A stretch of 64,000 nt of DNA from Stratiolaelaps scimitus (taxonomy: Eukaryota; Arthropoda; Arachnida; Mesostigmata; Laelapidae). Below, piece after piece: positions 34,424-47,401 of this stretch. The position numbers and the translations under genes are program-made. The stretch is taken from contig JABWDB010000003.1 in the NCBI GenBank assembly GCA_019614645.1, positions 17,197,001-17,261,000 of the forward strand, in the 5' to 3' direction. Below the pieces are notes generated by a model. It did no database searches. It was given only the letters and a program-made list of their open reading frames with translations, and was not told where the DNA came from. Every line of letters starts with the position of its first letter. Position 1 is the stretch's first letter.

Positions 34424-37400
34424 ATATGGCTAGCTCTAATATATAGTAAGTTTAGCGGCATTTTTTTTGTTCCGATGATTCGTGCCAACTTTGCTCAAGC
34501 TCGACGGTGAGTATTACAATGATGCGGTGGTTCCGGCGTTGACCTGATCAGCTTGAAGTTGTACACTCGACTTATTGCTGCTCACTTTAATAATTAGAAC
34601 GTCATTAATCAATACGCAGGTACCAAACCGCATTCGTTGTCTCATTATCCCTGTGTAATTAACTTACTATTTGTCGCTCCGTCATCTATATCACTACATA
34701 TAGCAATTTTATATAGTATATCTCAGTGAATCTATTACTCAGAATCAAATTCAAGTCTACTCCAAAATTTCGGTTCATAATTAGGGGTAGATCAACGCGA
34801 GATGAATGCTAATACTTATAATCATTTTCTAAATAATATAATTACACTTTTTAATTATACAAAAACTGAACGCTAAACGCCATTGTCCGAAATTGTCAAC
34901 AATTTCCTCGACACTTATGTAGCATGTGTCAACGATTATATAACGAGCGCAATTTGTCTATCACTCCATCACCGGTGACACAAGCGGGAGGAGAGAGATG
35001 AATGAATTGAAGGGTAATAACATATTATCTAGTTGCTGCATATGCTGGGTTGGTGCCGGCGAATCCCGATCATCGATACGCAATTAGTTACCGGATGAGC
35101 ACAGCCCGACTGAATCTGATATCTGATCAGCGTAAGTTGCCTCAGAGCGGATCTCGCTCATACCATGAATGTCATGTGCAACTGTGCTTGGGCCTGTCAG
35201 AACTTAACCTAGCAACAGCCTAACATGGCCAATATCTATTGAGTAACAGTTCAGATCGGGGAAAGCTCAACCTACCGTGCGAGGCGACCACAACGTGTCG
35301 CGGTAGACACAACGTCACGTGAAACCGTTTAGTTAATCTTAATTGTGAAGCTTGGTTGTGAATCAGGCGTGCGAGGGCAAGGACGGTTTTCAAACCACAA
35401 ATGAATTTTTGACACACAACCACACCCACACACACGCGTAATTGTTAAACTGAAAATCTGAGGTAGGTCCATTTGTGTGTGTAATAGCTAGGCAAGTTAT
35501 TATTATCATTATTATTATTATTATTAAATTCGTTTTATTTGTGCGAGACATAATTTGTGTCAAATGAATAAAGAATATCTAAAAGGATAGTGGAAACTAA
35601 GCGAACCAGCTGACCGCTTCAACGTATAGTGGCGGACTTATTTCACTTGGAAATATGTTACATTGATAAAATTACAAAAAAAAAAAGGAATATATTCCAA
35701 CATCCCAAAGCAGATTCAAAGCTATACGAAGTGCTAAATTAAACCTCTATCAAACCGCTATAATTAATAATAGCTCGAATATGTTACCGTCAATCGACAT
35801 AACTAGAACAGACAGCACAAGTTCACGAACCCTATTGTAGCTGTTATTTGCAACGCGTTCATTTAAAAACACCCCTCGCCCCGCCGCCAGTTATTTTCTG
35901 CTATTTATTGCAACACCGCAATATGTACAATTCGTTGTTCAGTGACGTTGCGCTATTTTTATTTTGAAATCCATTTCTGCGGCAGTTGATCCGATACCCA
36001 GAAACAGCTACATCTGACCTGAGCCCCCAGAAGCACGTTCTAGCCTGTGCCGCCACCGCGACCGTGCCGGACACATCGGTTACACATAATGCCCGTTCTC
36101 GTAACAAAATCACTCTCTCTCTCTCTCTCTCTCTCCCTAGTCTTTCTCGCTCTCTACTTCAGCTGCCGTCCGGTGACCAGTAGCCGGAGCAACAAAACGA
36201 CCCCGGTGGGGCAGGCGCAGCAGATTGAAGCGCGACTTTGGTGACTTTAGTCACTTTCTCTTTTGGCTCCTGATCGCTAACTGGGTATTTTTGAGCTCGA
36301 AAGCCAGGGCCACGCAGAGCAGCACCACGTTCCTACTCCTTGTGAAAAAGCCCCACTACAACGGCAAGCACCAAAGTATGAGCTGGCCGATGTAACGTAA
36401 CTGCTGAACGTCACAGTTGATTGCAGGTGATGTCGTGGCGATGCGGCGACGACGACGTTTGACACACTCACGGCAGGTACATAGACAGACTTGACAAGAA
36501 TATCGGCAAGAAAGTATCCATTCAGTTGTTCTATCTATATATCTATCTATTGTAAATACGACAGGAGGCCCGCCGATGATAACAGGCTCTGGATGACCCC
36601 CTGATTGAAAGGCAAGCGGCTGGACAGGATGGCTGGCGATCGGCCGAGGGACGGGGGCGAAATTTCGATTCGTTCTGTGTCAGCAACTGCAGGAATGCGA
36701 TTGCGCCCCATTGTATCACGAGACTGGATTCTGGGTGTGTTTTATAACAGCGTCGCCTCACAGATCTTGTAAGGGACCACTGTTGTTGCAAGGTAGATAA
36801 AATGGACATCGCACCTTCAAAGAAAAACCCACACAGAATATAATACGCCACACATATCGCATGTTGCAGTCAACGTAAAGCAGTTGAAACTTTGAACACA
36901 TATATTTGATACCAACAGATATGGACTGGTTGGATCAAGTAATTGAATAGAAGTCTACACGGTTTCAACGTGTTTGTTAGTGGCGGTCTTCGAATTACAA
37001 CGAAACAGTGATAAAGAACTTCGTTCGCATATTTTGTTTCTTGAGTCTGTTTGGGCGCCTCTGGTGGTCGAGTTTTGGCTGAGAACTCCTCGAGTGTAGA
37101 TCTCACGGAATATGCATTTGCTCACGTTGGCTTGCTATTTTTTAGCTACTTTTTATTTTGACATTCACCGGAACCTTGTTATAAATAATCATATCAGTCG
37201 ATTTTACTGGCGTGCTGTTTTACTAAAGTTGCCTCTGGTAATTGTACTAAAGCAGGTAGTATTAAAGCTGCGTACTACAGTGACGACACAGATTTGCCGA
37301 ATATTTCTCAAGGCATACCAGACCTGATTTAACCTATATGCGCACGTTGGCCTGTCTGTAACGGTGGCTTCCTTTGACGACCTAATAAGGTCTCCCACTC

Positions 37401-38477
37401 TTGCAATATTCTCTGACTCATTAAATACTTACGTGGGCAAAAACGTAACCCCAGTGTTTAATTATTAATTTATTAAATAGGCCTGCAGTGTCGTGAGGCA
37501 TTTTGAGACCTTATAAAACTCGTTATTCCAGGAATATAATTGTGGTGTATGTAAACTGAATAGCCAGACACACTTAATCAGAAAGAGATGAGTGATTACA
37601 CATACAAATATACTATAGCCTATTTTCATACAGTGAGCCCCGAGCTGATGTCACAGCCACACACAGTGAAGACAATCGATTAAAGTTCATATATTCCAAG
37701 GCACACCACCTAACGAAGCCTAAGAACTAAATCGTCCCAGACAATCGAACCTTGTTCTATTGATATCACCCTCTGCATTCAGAAACGATATTTTCCGCCT
37801 ATACGCAGAGATTAGTCAAAACGGCAAGTGCCAATTCCTGCAGTTCGGCAAATCGCGCTCTTTTGTAGTGACTAATGACCCTTCAGAGTCGACATGGATA
37901 CCTTCACAAGCGACTTCGTGAAGACATGTAATGAACACATGAGTTTCAAGCCATTTGAATAAGGCTAACGGAAGGCTAACAAATGTTCTTAATGACACAT
38001 GCCCAAGAGGGTTTTTATGTTAGGATAAATGCCGCCTCTGTATTACCGTGCGCGTCAGTTTTTCTCAAGTGTGCAATTCTGAACGTGCTTCGGTCAACCT
38101 TTCACTGAGCTCAATGATAATGTCAGATACCAGTTATACTTGTGACAAACGAAGAGTTTCTCGAATGTACAAAATGCATGTGATATATGATGTACTTAGG
38201 GACAGTTAGACGCTCAGACGGCGGTCAGCTCGCATTTGCGCTGGACGTGGTAGATTAGCACTTGTTGTGACAAACAGAGATTTCATCGAATGCCTAATGT
38301 AATGCGGGTGTCCGAATGAGTAAATGATGAATTGCGGTCAGTTGGGGTCACGACAGGCGGCGTTTAAGCGAGAATTTCCGTCAACTCGCAGTTGCACACG
38401 AACTAGTCAATCAACCACTCGCTCCCGAAACTGGCTAACCTGCACTCGCGTTTCGAACTAGTGATTTAGACCTTGGT

Positions 38478-38485
38478 TATATAAG
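38478..38485 (+). promoter_or_regulatory. Candidate TATA box
   Basis: TATATAAG within GGTTATATAAGCAGTC, with TCAATTC about 34 nt downstream. A GC-richer leader follows (38.52-38.56 kb). No coding exon was identified next to it. Confidence 0.3.
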
Positions 38486-38899
38486 CAGTCTCAACTTGTG
38501 AGTAGACAAGATCAATTCGCTGGCCGCCAGTTCGCGGCCACCACCCTGCGGGGTCCTCTATTGATTTTCACTATACAGCCACCTGTCTAACTAACTCTCC
38601 TTGTGAAAGCCACCCAGTATTCCACCAACGTTTACGGTGTTTTCACTTAGTTATAGTTAGTCAGTGTGTTTGGTACAATACTGATAGTGAATTTTGCTCG
38701 ATCGTAAGCACACACACGTTAGAGGGTAACGCAAAGAAGCTCAGCTAAACGCAATTCCATAAAGAGGCCTTTCAAACAGTAGTGCAGTTCTCAGCGTGTA
38801 ACTTCGCGCCTTCAACAGTTTCAGACACGTGTCTCGTGGCGAGATATAGCAGTACACAGGGAGCTATCACTTCCCATACTTGTTACAAAATCAAGATTT

Positions 38900-39190
38900 T
38901 AGCAGTGTACCAAATTTGAAATTAAAAATGTTCTCGACCGGCGATACCATTTCAACCTGTGGACGTTATCTCGCTGACTGTGTGCTCCCAATCGATAGAG
39001 CAGCTCGAACGGTTTATTTTTTTCCATGATGACGTTGCAGGTAATCCGGATCGACTCATGCGATTGTTGGAAGCTATTGCCATTATCCATACGTAGCATT
39101 TCGTTACCTTCGCTGTACTGTCTGTGTTAAACGCCCATTGAACGAGCGGGGTGTCGCACACGAAAATTGTGCCATTATTTTTCTTCATTT
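38900..39190 (-). other. Overlapping open frames, weak Ig-like pattern
   Basis: One minus frame has SIRITCNVIMEKNKPFELL and about 25 residues later LKWYRRSRTF, a Cys...Trp spacing seen in Ig folds. No second Cys at the expected place and no good splice sites, so I do not call a gene. Confidence 0.15.
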
Positions 39191-40799
39191 CCGTCGGAAC
39201 GATTCGTAGATGGTTGAAGGTGACTCTTTGAAATGACTAACCATCATACGCGAGCACACTTGCCCGCTCTTTCCAACCTTTTCCCAACCCTTTCCAACCG
39301 GTGTCCTTCCCTATGGCGCTCATGGCGGGGTGTAACCCAAGCTTCTATGAATAGGTAGTGCTAATTTCCTTCAATCATTATCATGTGTTTCCTCATCAAT
39401 TGTTCATGTGCCCCGTCGACTTCATCAGTGAAATTCACGAGTAACTCCTAGAGCAAATCTTACATCGGGCGGACTCGACTCAACACTCTGCCACGATACT
39501 GCGAGAAAGATTCGTGTGTCGGAGTCATCGCTACGCCTCGACGAATATATTTGTTTCCTTATTTATTTATTTATTTATTTATTAGCCGCGAGCCCCGATC
39601 GTACGGTTCACCTCGGATTAGCTGACCGAAGCGCGTAACATGGCCCCCTAGCGAGGTCGCGGGACGTTGATCCTATATCTGGGTACACTATAATTTGCAT
39701 ACTCGTACTTGAGTTGTAAAACGGATGAAAATCGCTTGCAAAGTTCTGTCTGCCCCGCTCCGTAGTGCGATTAACTCCTGTATAAGGGGTACATACGGTA
39801 GATACAAAAATAACGAGAATAAATTCATGCTGATGGTCACCACTGAATCGCGGTGCTTATACGATTCAATATCGTAATGATAATAATAATAAAAATAATA
39901 ATAATAACTATTACTATTATTATTACTACTATCTATAATTGTACCATTCTGCTTATGAAGCTGGTAGCCAGTTCATCGTAATGTTTTCTATTTCTGACAT
40001 CAATGATAGAATTCTTATAGATACAACAATCGTACAGCCGATTGTCGCTAGAGAGAAATCACCCCGGGACAAAAAAAGACGAATAAAAGCTCCCGTCTAA
40101 GTAAAGTGGTGTAGTTTCATCAAATTTTCTTCTCGCCAGTAGAATTGTTTATATTTGGCTCCACGTAAGGTTACCGCCTGGTCTTGCTTGGTCAGGGACA
40201 TTTTCTGGTGCAGATTCTGGTTAGCAAGGGCTTCAGCAACGTCGCGTCAAACTGATGGTATGTCGCACGTTCGCCGAGGTCAGATCATGTCTTATCGTCG
40301 TTCAACGCGCAGTTAATGTTGTTGACTGCGACTATCGAAGAACCACAACATCCAGCTGGCCGGCGTCCACATACATCGGATAGATAACCGTACCTGTGGC
40401 CGGACAACGCCTCAGCGTGCATGAAATATGGGCAAAGTAGACGACAAGCATCAAAGGCAAGTGTCGTCGATTATTATATCACATGTACAGCCTGCTCCAC
40501 ATATCACATGCTTGCAACTGGAGACAGCCGTAGTGGTGATGATGTACAGGCGAAAGGCCGATAGATTCTGGTGGGCACCCTAAAAAGCAAGCTAATCAGC
40601 GATAAAATAGACTCCGCTAATTTTGTGTGATCGATCACCCGACAATTACTGAGCGCTGTTGATAATAAAGCGAAAAAAAAATCAATTAGCCTATTGTCGA
40701 TAGCAATAACTACAACGGCGTTAGCAGCAGTCGTGGTGCGCCAGCTACAATAGGCGTACAGTTCAGTACAGCCCGTCGGCTGTCGTGAATGTGATGTTA

Positions 40800-41440
40800 T
40801 TAATAACATTTGAAGCAAGTTCGTAAAACACATCATAGTATCAGTTATATAACGTCGTGGCGTCAACGTCCACAAAGGCGACAACGTTTAGCGCGAGTTT
40901 TACCGGCGTCACCTTGCGCTGAGCCCCCTGACGAAAGTGAACAGCAACAACAGCAACAGCACAGCAGCAAATCGAGTCAATGTCTACAATGGGCTGAGTG
41001 TACGCGACCCGGCGCCCGGCCAAGCCGAGGCTGTTGTGCTACCGACGACACCCACCGCTCGCGCTCCTGTTGCTGTCGTTGTTGTTGTTGTTGTTGTCGT
41101 CGTCGTCGTCGTCGTCCTTACGACAACTTGGCCAAGAACTTGACGTGTGGCTTGCAATTTCATTTGTGTAAACTCAACCGTTTTTCTCAGTCCATGCTGG
41201 ACGTGTTTATCGCTTTCGGTTCGAGTTTTTTCCGAGCAATGTTCTCCTGCAGTTCGCCAACCGATGAAGACAGAAGAGAGACAGGTGGCGGGCGATGCGC
41301 GAATGAATATTGCGCATTCGCGGCGCTCTGTGCCCTGCTCATTTGGTCGGACAATGGACGACTGATCGTGCACCCATACCGCAATGACGCAACGTCACAC
41401 GGCACGCAGCGTCTCCATTCAACGCTGCTTTAGCTTTTAT
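40800..41440. other. Triplet-repeat-rich block
   Basis: CAG/CAA runs at 40.94-40.98 kb and GTT/GTC runs at 41.08-41.12 kb give poly-Gln, poly-Val, poly-Cys or poly-Thr frames depending on frame and strand. Likely leader or promoter DNA rather than protein. Confidence 0.35.
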
Positions 41441-41934
41441 CCGTAAAAAGTGGTCCTTTTTACTGGTGCTCTTATGTTGTTTGTGGCAGGGGATAATATG
41501 TCATCAACGTATTACTCTTGAATGTAAACCAGGTTGAGCTAGTTCGAGTGAGAGAGAGAGAGAGAGACAGAGAAAATAGAGAAAGGAGGATACAGCCAAA
41601 ATAGGAGAGACGATTAACCATCTAGAGATCCGAATTTTAGCATAATTGTCTGAGTGACTTGACATCGAATTACGTTGGTAAATATGCTGCTGTGTATTGC
41701 TGTAACTGCCGAGAACAATAACTGCTCAGAAAACACGATTGTCTCAATGATATTGTATCTAACTTACAACACGAGACAACAAACGCTGTATACATAAAGC
41801 TAAATATGGTGATTAATCCACGTCGAAACAGGCGTATGTATAATATATAACTCTCGATTTATTTTTAGCTACTACGACAAAGGGAATAAATACTATACGT
41901 GTCTTGATCTCACGAGGAAATATTCGAGTTTTCA

Positions 41935-41960
41935 ATTATTATTATTATTATTATTATTAT
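41935..41960. repeat. (ATT)n microsatellite
   Basis: About eight ATT units. Similar tracts lie near 25,605, 35,505, 39,880 and 43,478. Confidence 0.9.
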
Positions 41961-42779
41961 AAATAGATTAGCTTTGATTAGCTTGGCAGATCGCTGCTTG
42001 ACGACAAGGTAGCGGTTTTGTTCTCTGTTAATTATTAATTGAAAATGTTTACACATAGCTACATGTTCCACGAAAGCTCTGCAAGCTAACAGAGGCCGCT
42101 GAAATACACTACACATACTCTTGCGCCGTCAAACATCTTAAATCCATGACCAAACTATGAATACTGATGGATTCTAGACTCTGTATAACCTCTCGTGCCT
42201 ATCGTTTGAAGAAAAAAAAACCTCCCGGAAGGTGTCACCAGCATAATTGCCCTTGTCTAAGTGATCATCCTCATTAGGTCATCGAGTTGAACACGTTGAA
42301 ATAATAAATTAATTCATGCACACAATAATTCAGGGTACGATCGATGCCCATCGAGATCGTCGTGAGACAACGCAAGCAGGATATATAAATTTACACAAAT
42401 AAATGTATTCTAGGAGCAGTGTAGTTGGCGATGTTTATCGAAGAGCGATAATATCCAGGCTAGCTTCGGTATCACACATTTGTGATATTTTTAGCTACGC
42501 GAAATCGGGTCCACTTTATCCAGTCCCAGTGCGCACATTCGCGTCACCATTATATTTACATGCATCCGAAGTAGTCGTTCGGTTGCCTCTGTGTTATTAG
42601 TTATTATCTTAAAAATAGACAGCAACCATTTTTTTCTGAGCGGTTCTGGCCAATTAACCTGATAGCCGACGCTGTCTGCAAAGCACCAACGGTCACGCTG
42701 TCCACGTTGAACCCAAGCGGAATCGGGCAGGCGATGCCAGCCCGGAGTTTCACGATACGATTACTAATTTCACTTACAG

Positions 42780-42900
42780 ATTAGCAGTACGAGCAACTCA
42801 CAGAAATGCGTGTGTTATCCAGACACCTATTTGTGGTCGTTGTTGACACGCCAACAACGACCAGTCCTCGACCCTCATCTTGCCGCCACCTGTCAGCTCG
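42780..42900 (+). CDS. Candidate internal exon
   Basis: 121 bp between acceptor tttcacttacag and donor CTCG|GTGAGT. Open in two frames: phase 0 (ISSTSNSQKCVCYPDTYLW...) and from an internal ATG at 42806 (MRVLSRHLFVVVVDTP...). The splice sites are good, but neither peptide is recognised. Confidence 0.3.
42834..42863. repeat. 12-bp-arm inverted repeat
   Basis: TGGTCGTTGTTG, loop ACACGC, then CAACAACGACCA. It lies inside the candidate exon at 42780-42900. Confidence 0.8.
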
Positions 42901-44457
42901 GTGAGTACATCCCCGTCAATCTGCGCGATTTTAGCTCAGCATTGCAGTTCACTTCTTACAGGTTGTTGTTGTTGTTTTTTTTTTGGATCAAACGATTATT
43001 GTTCGCATTTGAAAAATAGTCCCAGAATCCGTCAGCGTACGGTACACACGAAATGTTCAAGGTGAACGTGAGTGATTTGTTTTGATGTGTCGAAAGGAAG
43101 CTGCGCCCTCACGTGCGAAAGGAGTTGCACAGTCGGCTGAGACGCGAAACCACGCCAAGGATTCGTCGACTGTGCGCATTGTTTATGCCTACTGTGTATC
43201 GTAACTGTACTGTGGTGGATCGTATTTTCTAGGACGAGCATAAGCATAATAATGATGAAAAATTATTGTCGTAATGTTATGTTAAAATGTAATATGATCT
43301 TGTATATCTGTATATACGGATGATGGTAGAATAGTGAGGTTCGTATAATACAAGGAATAAAGTGAAGTTTTCGACGTCTATGTGAGCTTGTGTACTCCGT
43401 GTTTTGTCATCATTTGTTTTAAGGAATTAGAAATTCCATGTGTAAATACGTAAATATGCTTTATTGGCGTGAAAAATAATAATAATAATAATAGGATCTA
43501 TAGGGTGAAAAAAATGTTTGTACACATGGATATATATATATATACCAGTTGCATACTACACCAATGCGAAATTGCTAGTGAAGTATAAAGAACCAAAGAT
43601 AGATCATCATTTTTTCTTAAAAGCATGATAAAGATATCACGGTAGAGATACTCGCATTCGCAAATTCCGAGTCAATAGATTCTATAAGAGGTCCTTGAAT
43701 CTGGTGAATGTTTTCAAAAAAATTGTTAGCACATTGTTCCTATATAGCAGTAATTAGATGACAACTTAACACTGTCTATACCTATTAACATGGGTTTGTG
43801 TTAAATATTAAAGTATTTTCATACACGTTTCCAAGTTAGAGTACTCTTCTCTACTTCTGGCATTCTGTTCGTCCGTCGACGTTACGTTGATAGTACGTCG
43901 ACGTTATGCCCAGTAGCTTGAAAAATTGGTCACTACGAGAGATGTCCACATGAGCTACAATTACACAACGTCTTCCCCAAATTATCTTTACCTTGCCCGT
44001 CCCCGAAGACGCAATGGTTTGCAACACGATCGATAATGAATTGAAATAAGCACACTCATTGGTGACATGCAACGCTGCAAGGTGGTTGTATTTATTTGTT
44101 TCTTTTTTATTATCATTATTATCATTCTTATTATGAATTCACATTTGATCGGTTAATATTACATAATAATCATTGCTAAGACCTCTGTGGCGACCACTTA
44201 CACAGTAGGTAGATGGGTCAGGCTATAAAAAACATAAGTGCAATGTATGACGTATACATAACAATAAGATACGATAAGCAACGTTTGGAATGCGAGTGAC
44301 GACTTCGTCCGCAGATGATAAAGCTGTGAGTGTAATTGTTGTTGTTGTTGGTGTCTTCGGAAAATTGAGTCGTTATTTCGACGTTGGTTGTGTTCTTGTT
44401 CTCGATCAAGGTCCTACGTTCGCGGGTCTCCGAAACACCAAAGGCGAGAACTACAAC

Positions 44458-44494
44458 TGACGGTGTCAGGCCGAGCGCCGCAGATACCTTTATA
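44458..44494 (-). promoter_or_regulatory. Candidate TATA + initiator promoter
   Basis: CTATAAAGG (TATAAA at 44494-44489) and an arthropod-type initiator TCAGTT (44460-44455), 36 bp apart, which is slightly long. A donor TGT|GTAAGT (44201-44196) would end a leader exon of about 255 nt. The leader stays open in one frame, but its first ATG is far downstream. Confidence 0.35.
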
Positions 44495-44878
44495 GAAACA
44501 GCGACAGGCTGCTTCTACGAGAGAGAGGGCCGTCATTGACTATGGCCGCGGCCCAGACGCCTCGGTCGAACCAAGTTTGGTTGGCTCGTTGAGAGTGCTG
44601 TGCTCTAGCTGGCCTTAGCCGAACCACACCAGGCAGGAGGCGCTATGCGCCTAGGCCACAATACACGCGGCAAGACCTGTAGAGTAGGACGATGCTGATC
44701 AGAGCACAACAGCAGGCCGTGCTCACGTGAGGGCAAAGCCTCGACGAGGCCTTACAAGGAAACGCGACGGACGAAGCAGACGCGAGCGGGCTGATCCTTT
44801 CCACGGCAATGACCAATGGCCGAAATTGTTAATATAACTACCCATATGATCTTGTTGTTCGTCGTGTTTGTCTTTGGC

Positions 44879-44879
44879 T

Positions 44880-44923
<44 letters not shown>
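44879..44923. repeat. (CA)n(TA)n compound microsatellite
   Basis: About eleven CA units followed by about eleven TA units. Confidence 0.9.
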
Positions 44924-45485
44924 TAATACAGATGACTGAGTAAATGCTATTGTTCTATATCAAAACAAACAGCACATCTATGTATGATATATGACGGAAG
45001 CATTTATTATCATTTTTACCATTTTGGGATGTACAATAGCCATTTGTATTCCGCGTGTTTGTTTCTGACCACTTTCCAATGTTAATTATAAGACGCAAAT
45101 GTTATAATAAATCAATTATTCTTAACGTTTTCTATGTGTGGTGACAACTGAAACCAATGCTATAATAATGGGGCTTCCTTTCTTTGCTCTAGTATATGCG
45201 TTTATATTTTTGCCTTGCTTGAGAACACAACTTGCCCGATTGCCTGATCAAATGTTCGATATCACAAATATGATATATAGCATCGGTACCTATAGTATCG
45301 ATGAATGAGATCTCCGCATACACAACTTCCGTGCACACCAAATCCTTAGGATGTTATTAATTTGAGTGATTGCTTCCTCTTTCTTCTAATATTCGCATAT
45401 ATCTCCTAAGTGCTGTATTCTCTAATGAAAATGTTTGGCCGCCCTCAATTAAGTCAAAATTCCTCTTCAAATAATAGTAACTAAC

Positions 45486-45555
45486 CGCCTTTCCCCTATG
45501 CTTGACGGCCATGCGGAAACTCTCGCCAGGAATGCCTAGAATGGCCTGGTCCTGG
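45486..45555 (-). CDS. Candidate internal exon
   Basis: Acceptor cttacatcacag and donor GCG|GTTAGT bound QDQAILGIPGESFRMAVKH plus RGKA (23 codons). Codon choice and composition look coding. I do not recognise the family, and no flanking exon was found. Confidence 0.35.
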
Positions 45556-45848
45556 CTGTGATGTAAGACCAAGGACACTTGGCCTACCCAGCCCGTGGAA
45601 TGCAACAGGCTGAGACCAGGCGCGAGCTCTGATGACCGTACGTGGCTGCGCAAAGAAACAGGGCATCATTACACATTGAGGAAGAACACTAATGTGACGT
45701 ACGCGTCCGAAAGCCACCTGATACCATATCCATGTGACTGCCCGCCAAGGGCCAGTCAGCTGTACGATCACTTCATCTATGCGATATATTCCTGTATATT
45801 TTCAAGCAGGACACGACATTTTGCATGTGTCCATCCTAATCGAACGCT

Positions 45849-46091
45849 TTAGTAAGATACCAGCCGCACTTCTCGGACTCTTATAACAAGATAACTAATA
45901 ACTTCAAGAGCGAGTTAAACAAACAAGCGTCCGAGCAAGTGGCTAAACTATTCGCGGCTTTACGGCTAGAAATGGATGTGGTCCACACAATTTGGTCCAC
46001 TGGAGGCTGCCAGACAGGCAGCCAACGGATGAAGACAGGTCTTGTTAAATTCGGTTCTCTGACAATATTAGATAAGAGAAAAACGCATTAG
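45849..46091 (+). CDS. Unassigned open frame upstream of VKOR
   Basis: About 80 codons open without a nearby Met (RYQPHFSDSYNKITNNFK..., then SEQVAKLFAALRLEMDVVHT...), possibly an exon after an AG at 45851-45852. The adjacent 45595-45852 is open in another frame. Not recognised. Confidence 0.2.
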   Translation, partial: LVRYQPHFSDSYNKITNNFKSELNKQASEQVAKLFAALRLEMDVVHTIWSTGGCQTGSQRMKTGLVKFGSLTILDKRKTH

Positions 46092-46348
46092 AACGCGCAA
46101 CGCGCCGTGCCTTCTACTATGCATACTATGCTTTGGGAGCTCCTCATTTACCTGGTATCTCGATGTCCCCCTTTTCTGCACCTCTTCGTCTTTGACACCC
46201 GAGCGTTGTATTTGCGCGTTTGCCGTTTTGTGTACGAGTGACAATATTGTATAGGGCAAAGGGCTATACTCATCAGAATAGAAGTTTCTCACTTCGCTCA
46301 ATTTCGCCTTCACTTGCCAGCCTTAAGATTACGTAGGATTAGCATATG

Positions 46349-46561
46349 TTATGAGTTTCGCCTGCCTGTGCGCGACTGTGAATGAGAGCTGCGCAAATCA
46401 AGTTGGCCTTTGCCAGGCAGAGGATCCGTCACCAGTTGTACGGCAGCGTCATTGACGTTCAGTTCATACGAAGTGCAATCGTTTGTCGTGTTTGGAAATT
46501 GAGAGATTGAGTTCTGGCGATCACTTAAGCAGTTTTTATTTTTTTCACCCCAATTGTGCAT
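46349..46561 (-). CDS. Small open frame divergent from VKOR
   Basis: 70 codons from MHNWGEKNKNCLSDRQNS to RTGRRNS-stop, starting 75 bp upstream of the VKOR ATG on the other strand. It could mark a bidirectional promoter, or be chance. Confidence 0.2.
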   Translation of the reverse strand: MHNWGEKNKNCLSDRQNSISQFPNTTNDCTSYELNVNDAAVQLVTDPLPGKGQLDLRSSHSQSRTGRRNS

Positions 46562-46635
46562 AACTAAAACTTGCCCACCGGTCTCCTCGAGCAAAGGTTG
46601 AACTTGCAAGTTCCTTGCGCAACCTTGTTGCCACG

Positions 46636-47199
46636 ATGTTTAACCCTCCGACAATCAAAATTGCAAGGGAAATTCAGCTGTGGAATTCTCAGAGATGTCA
46701 TCTTGTTCTCTGTGTCGCCGGTCTGATCATATCCGCGTATTCGCTGCACGTAAAAACTCGACTTTCACGTGAGCCGACCACGTACCGTGCTTTGTGTGAT
46801 CTCTCGGAACACGCCAGCTGCTCGCGTGTGCTGACATCGGATTTTTCGCGCGGATTCGGCCTCATGTCCAAAATTCTTGGTGATACTTCGATGCTGAATG
46901 TGCCGAACTGCGCATTGGGAGTTGCTTTCTACGCCGTATTGTTTGGAATTGGTTTAGCCTGGCATCACGTCTGGGCCCTCAAGATCATCCTAGCACTTTG
47001 CGCCCTTGCAAATATCGCCTCTATCTACTTAGCCTGTATTCTACTCTTTGTTCTCCATGATCTGTGCCTCGTCTGCGTGTCAACATATGCCGTCAACTTT
47101 GCCCTGCTCTACAACTCGGCTAGCCAACATGCGCTGGTCACGCACGGTTACCGGTATGCTGCACTGCATAGCGCGAAGCCGGTGACGAAGGACCAATAA
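46636..47199 (+). CDS. VKORC1: Vitamin K epoxide reductase (VKORC1-like), single exon
   Basis: ER membrane oxidoreductase that reduces vitamin K epoxide and quinone to support gamma-carboxylation of glutamates. 187 residues. Seen: first membrane segment near 22-38, luminal loop ALCDLSEHASCSRV with the paired cysteines C54 and C62, FSRGFGL, membrane helices near 92-108, 114-134 and 136-158, the active site C144-L-V-C147 followed by STYA, and the Tyr equivalent to human Tyr139. I chose the ATG at 46636 (gccacgATG, A at -3); the open frame upstream has only non-ATG codons. The gene is intronless, whereas the human orthologue has three exons. Length fits the family. It could equally be called VKORC1L1-like, since arthropods do not split neatly into the two vertebrate paralogues. 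Confidence 0.95.
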   Translation: MFNPPTIKIAREIQLWNSQRCHLVLCVAGLIISAYSLHVKTRLSREPTTYRALCDLSEHASCSRVLTSDFSRGFGLMSKILGDTSMLNVPNCALGVAFYAVLFGIGLAWHHVWALKIILALCALANIASIYLACILLFVLHDLCLVCVSTYAVNFALLYNSASQHALVTHGYRYAALHSAKPVTKDQ

Positions 47200-47401
47200 T
47201 TGCCGAAATTGTTCGTTTATTTCATGGTACCTATTACAAGTCACGGGTTAGCAATCTGAGGCCGTCAACCGCGCGATCTATAGAAAGGCTTAGGGTACAT
47301 CCATTTGATAGACAGGCGGAGTTTGAAGCCTTCAAATGAAATGCAGCATCCGCTTTCAAAGCAAGCGCTATTACATTCTTACTGCGTAGATATGATACCA
47401 C

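Larger units (their letters stand above)
33900..38470. other. No recognised gene
   Basis: Mainly AT-rich with microsatellites. A GC-richer patch with (CT)n at 36.0-36.25 kb resembles the leader-like blocks elsewhere. Minus-strand frames at 36.5-36.85 kb are not recognised. Confidence 0.35.

Noticed and set aside
40810..41433. 207-codon plus-strand open frame with poly-Gln and poly-Cys/Arg runs
   Set aside because: The frame is held open by CAG and GTC/GTT repeats; its content is repeat-determined and a minus frame is equally open.
46615..46635. Seven extra N-terminal codons for VKOR
   Set aside because: They begin with TTG, not ATG; the ATG at 46636 has a good context.
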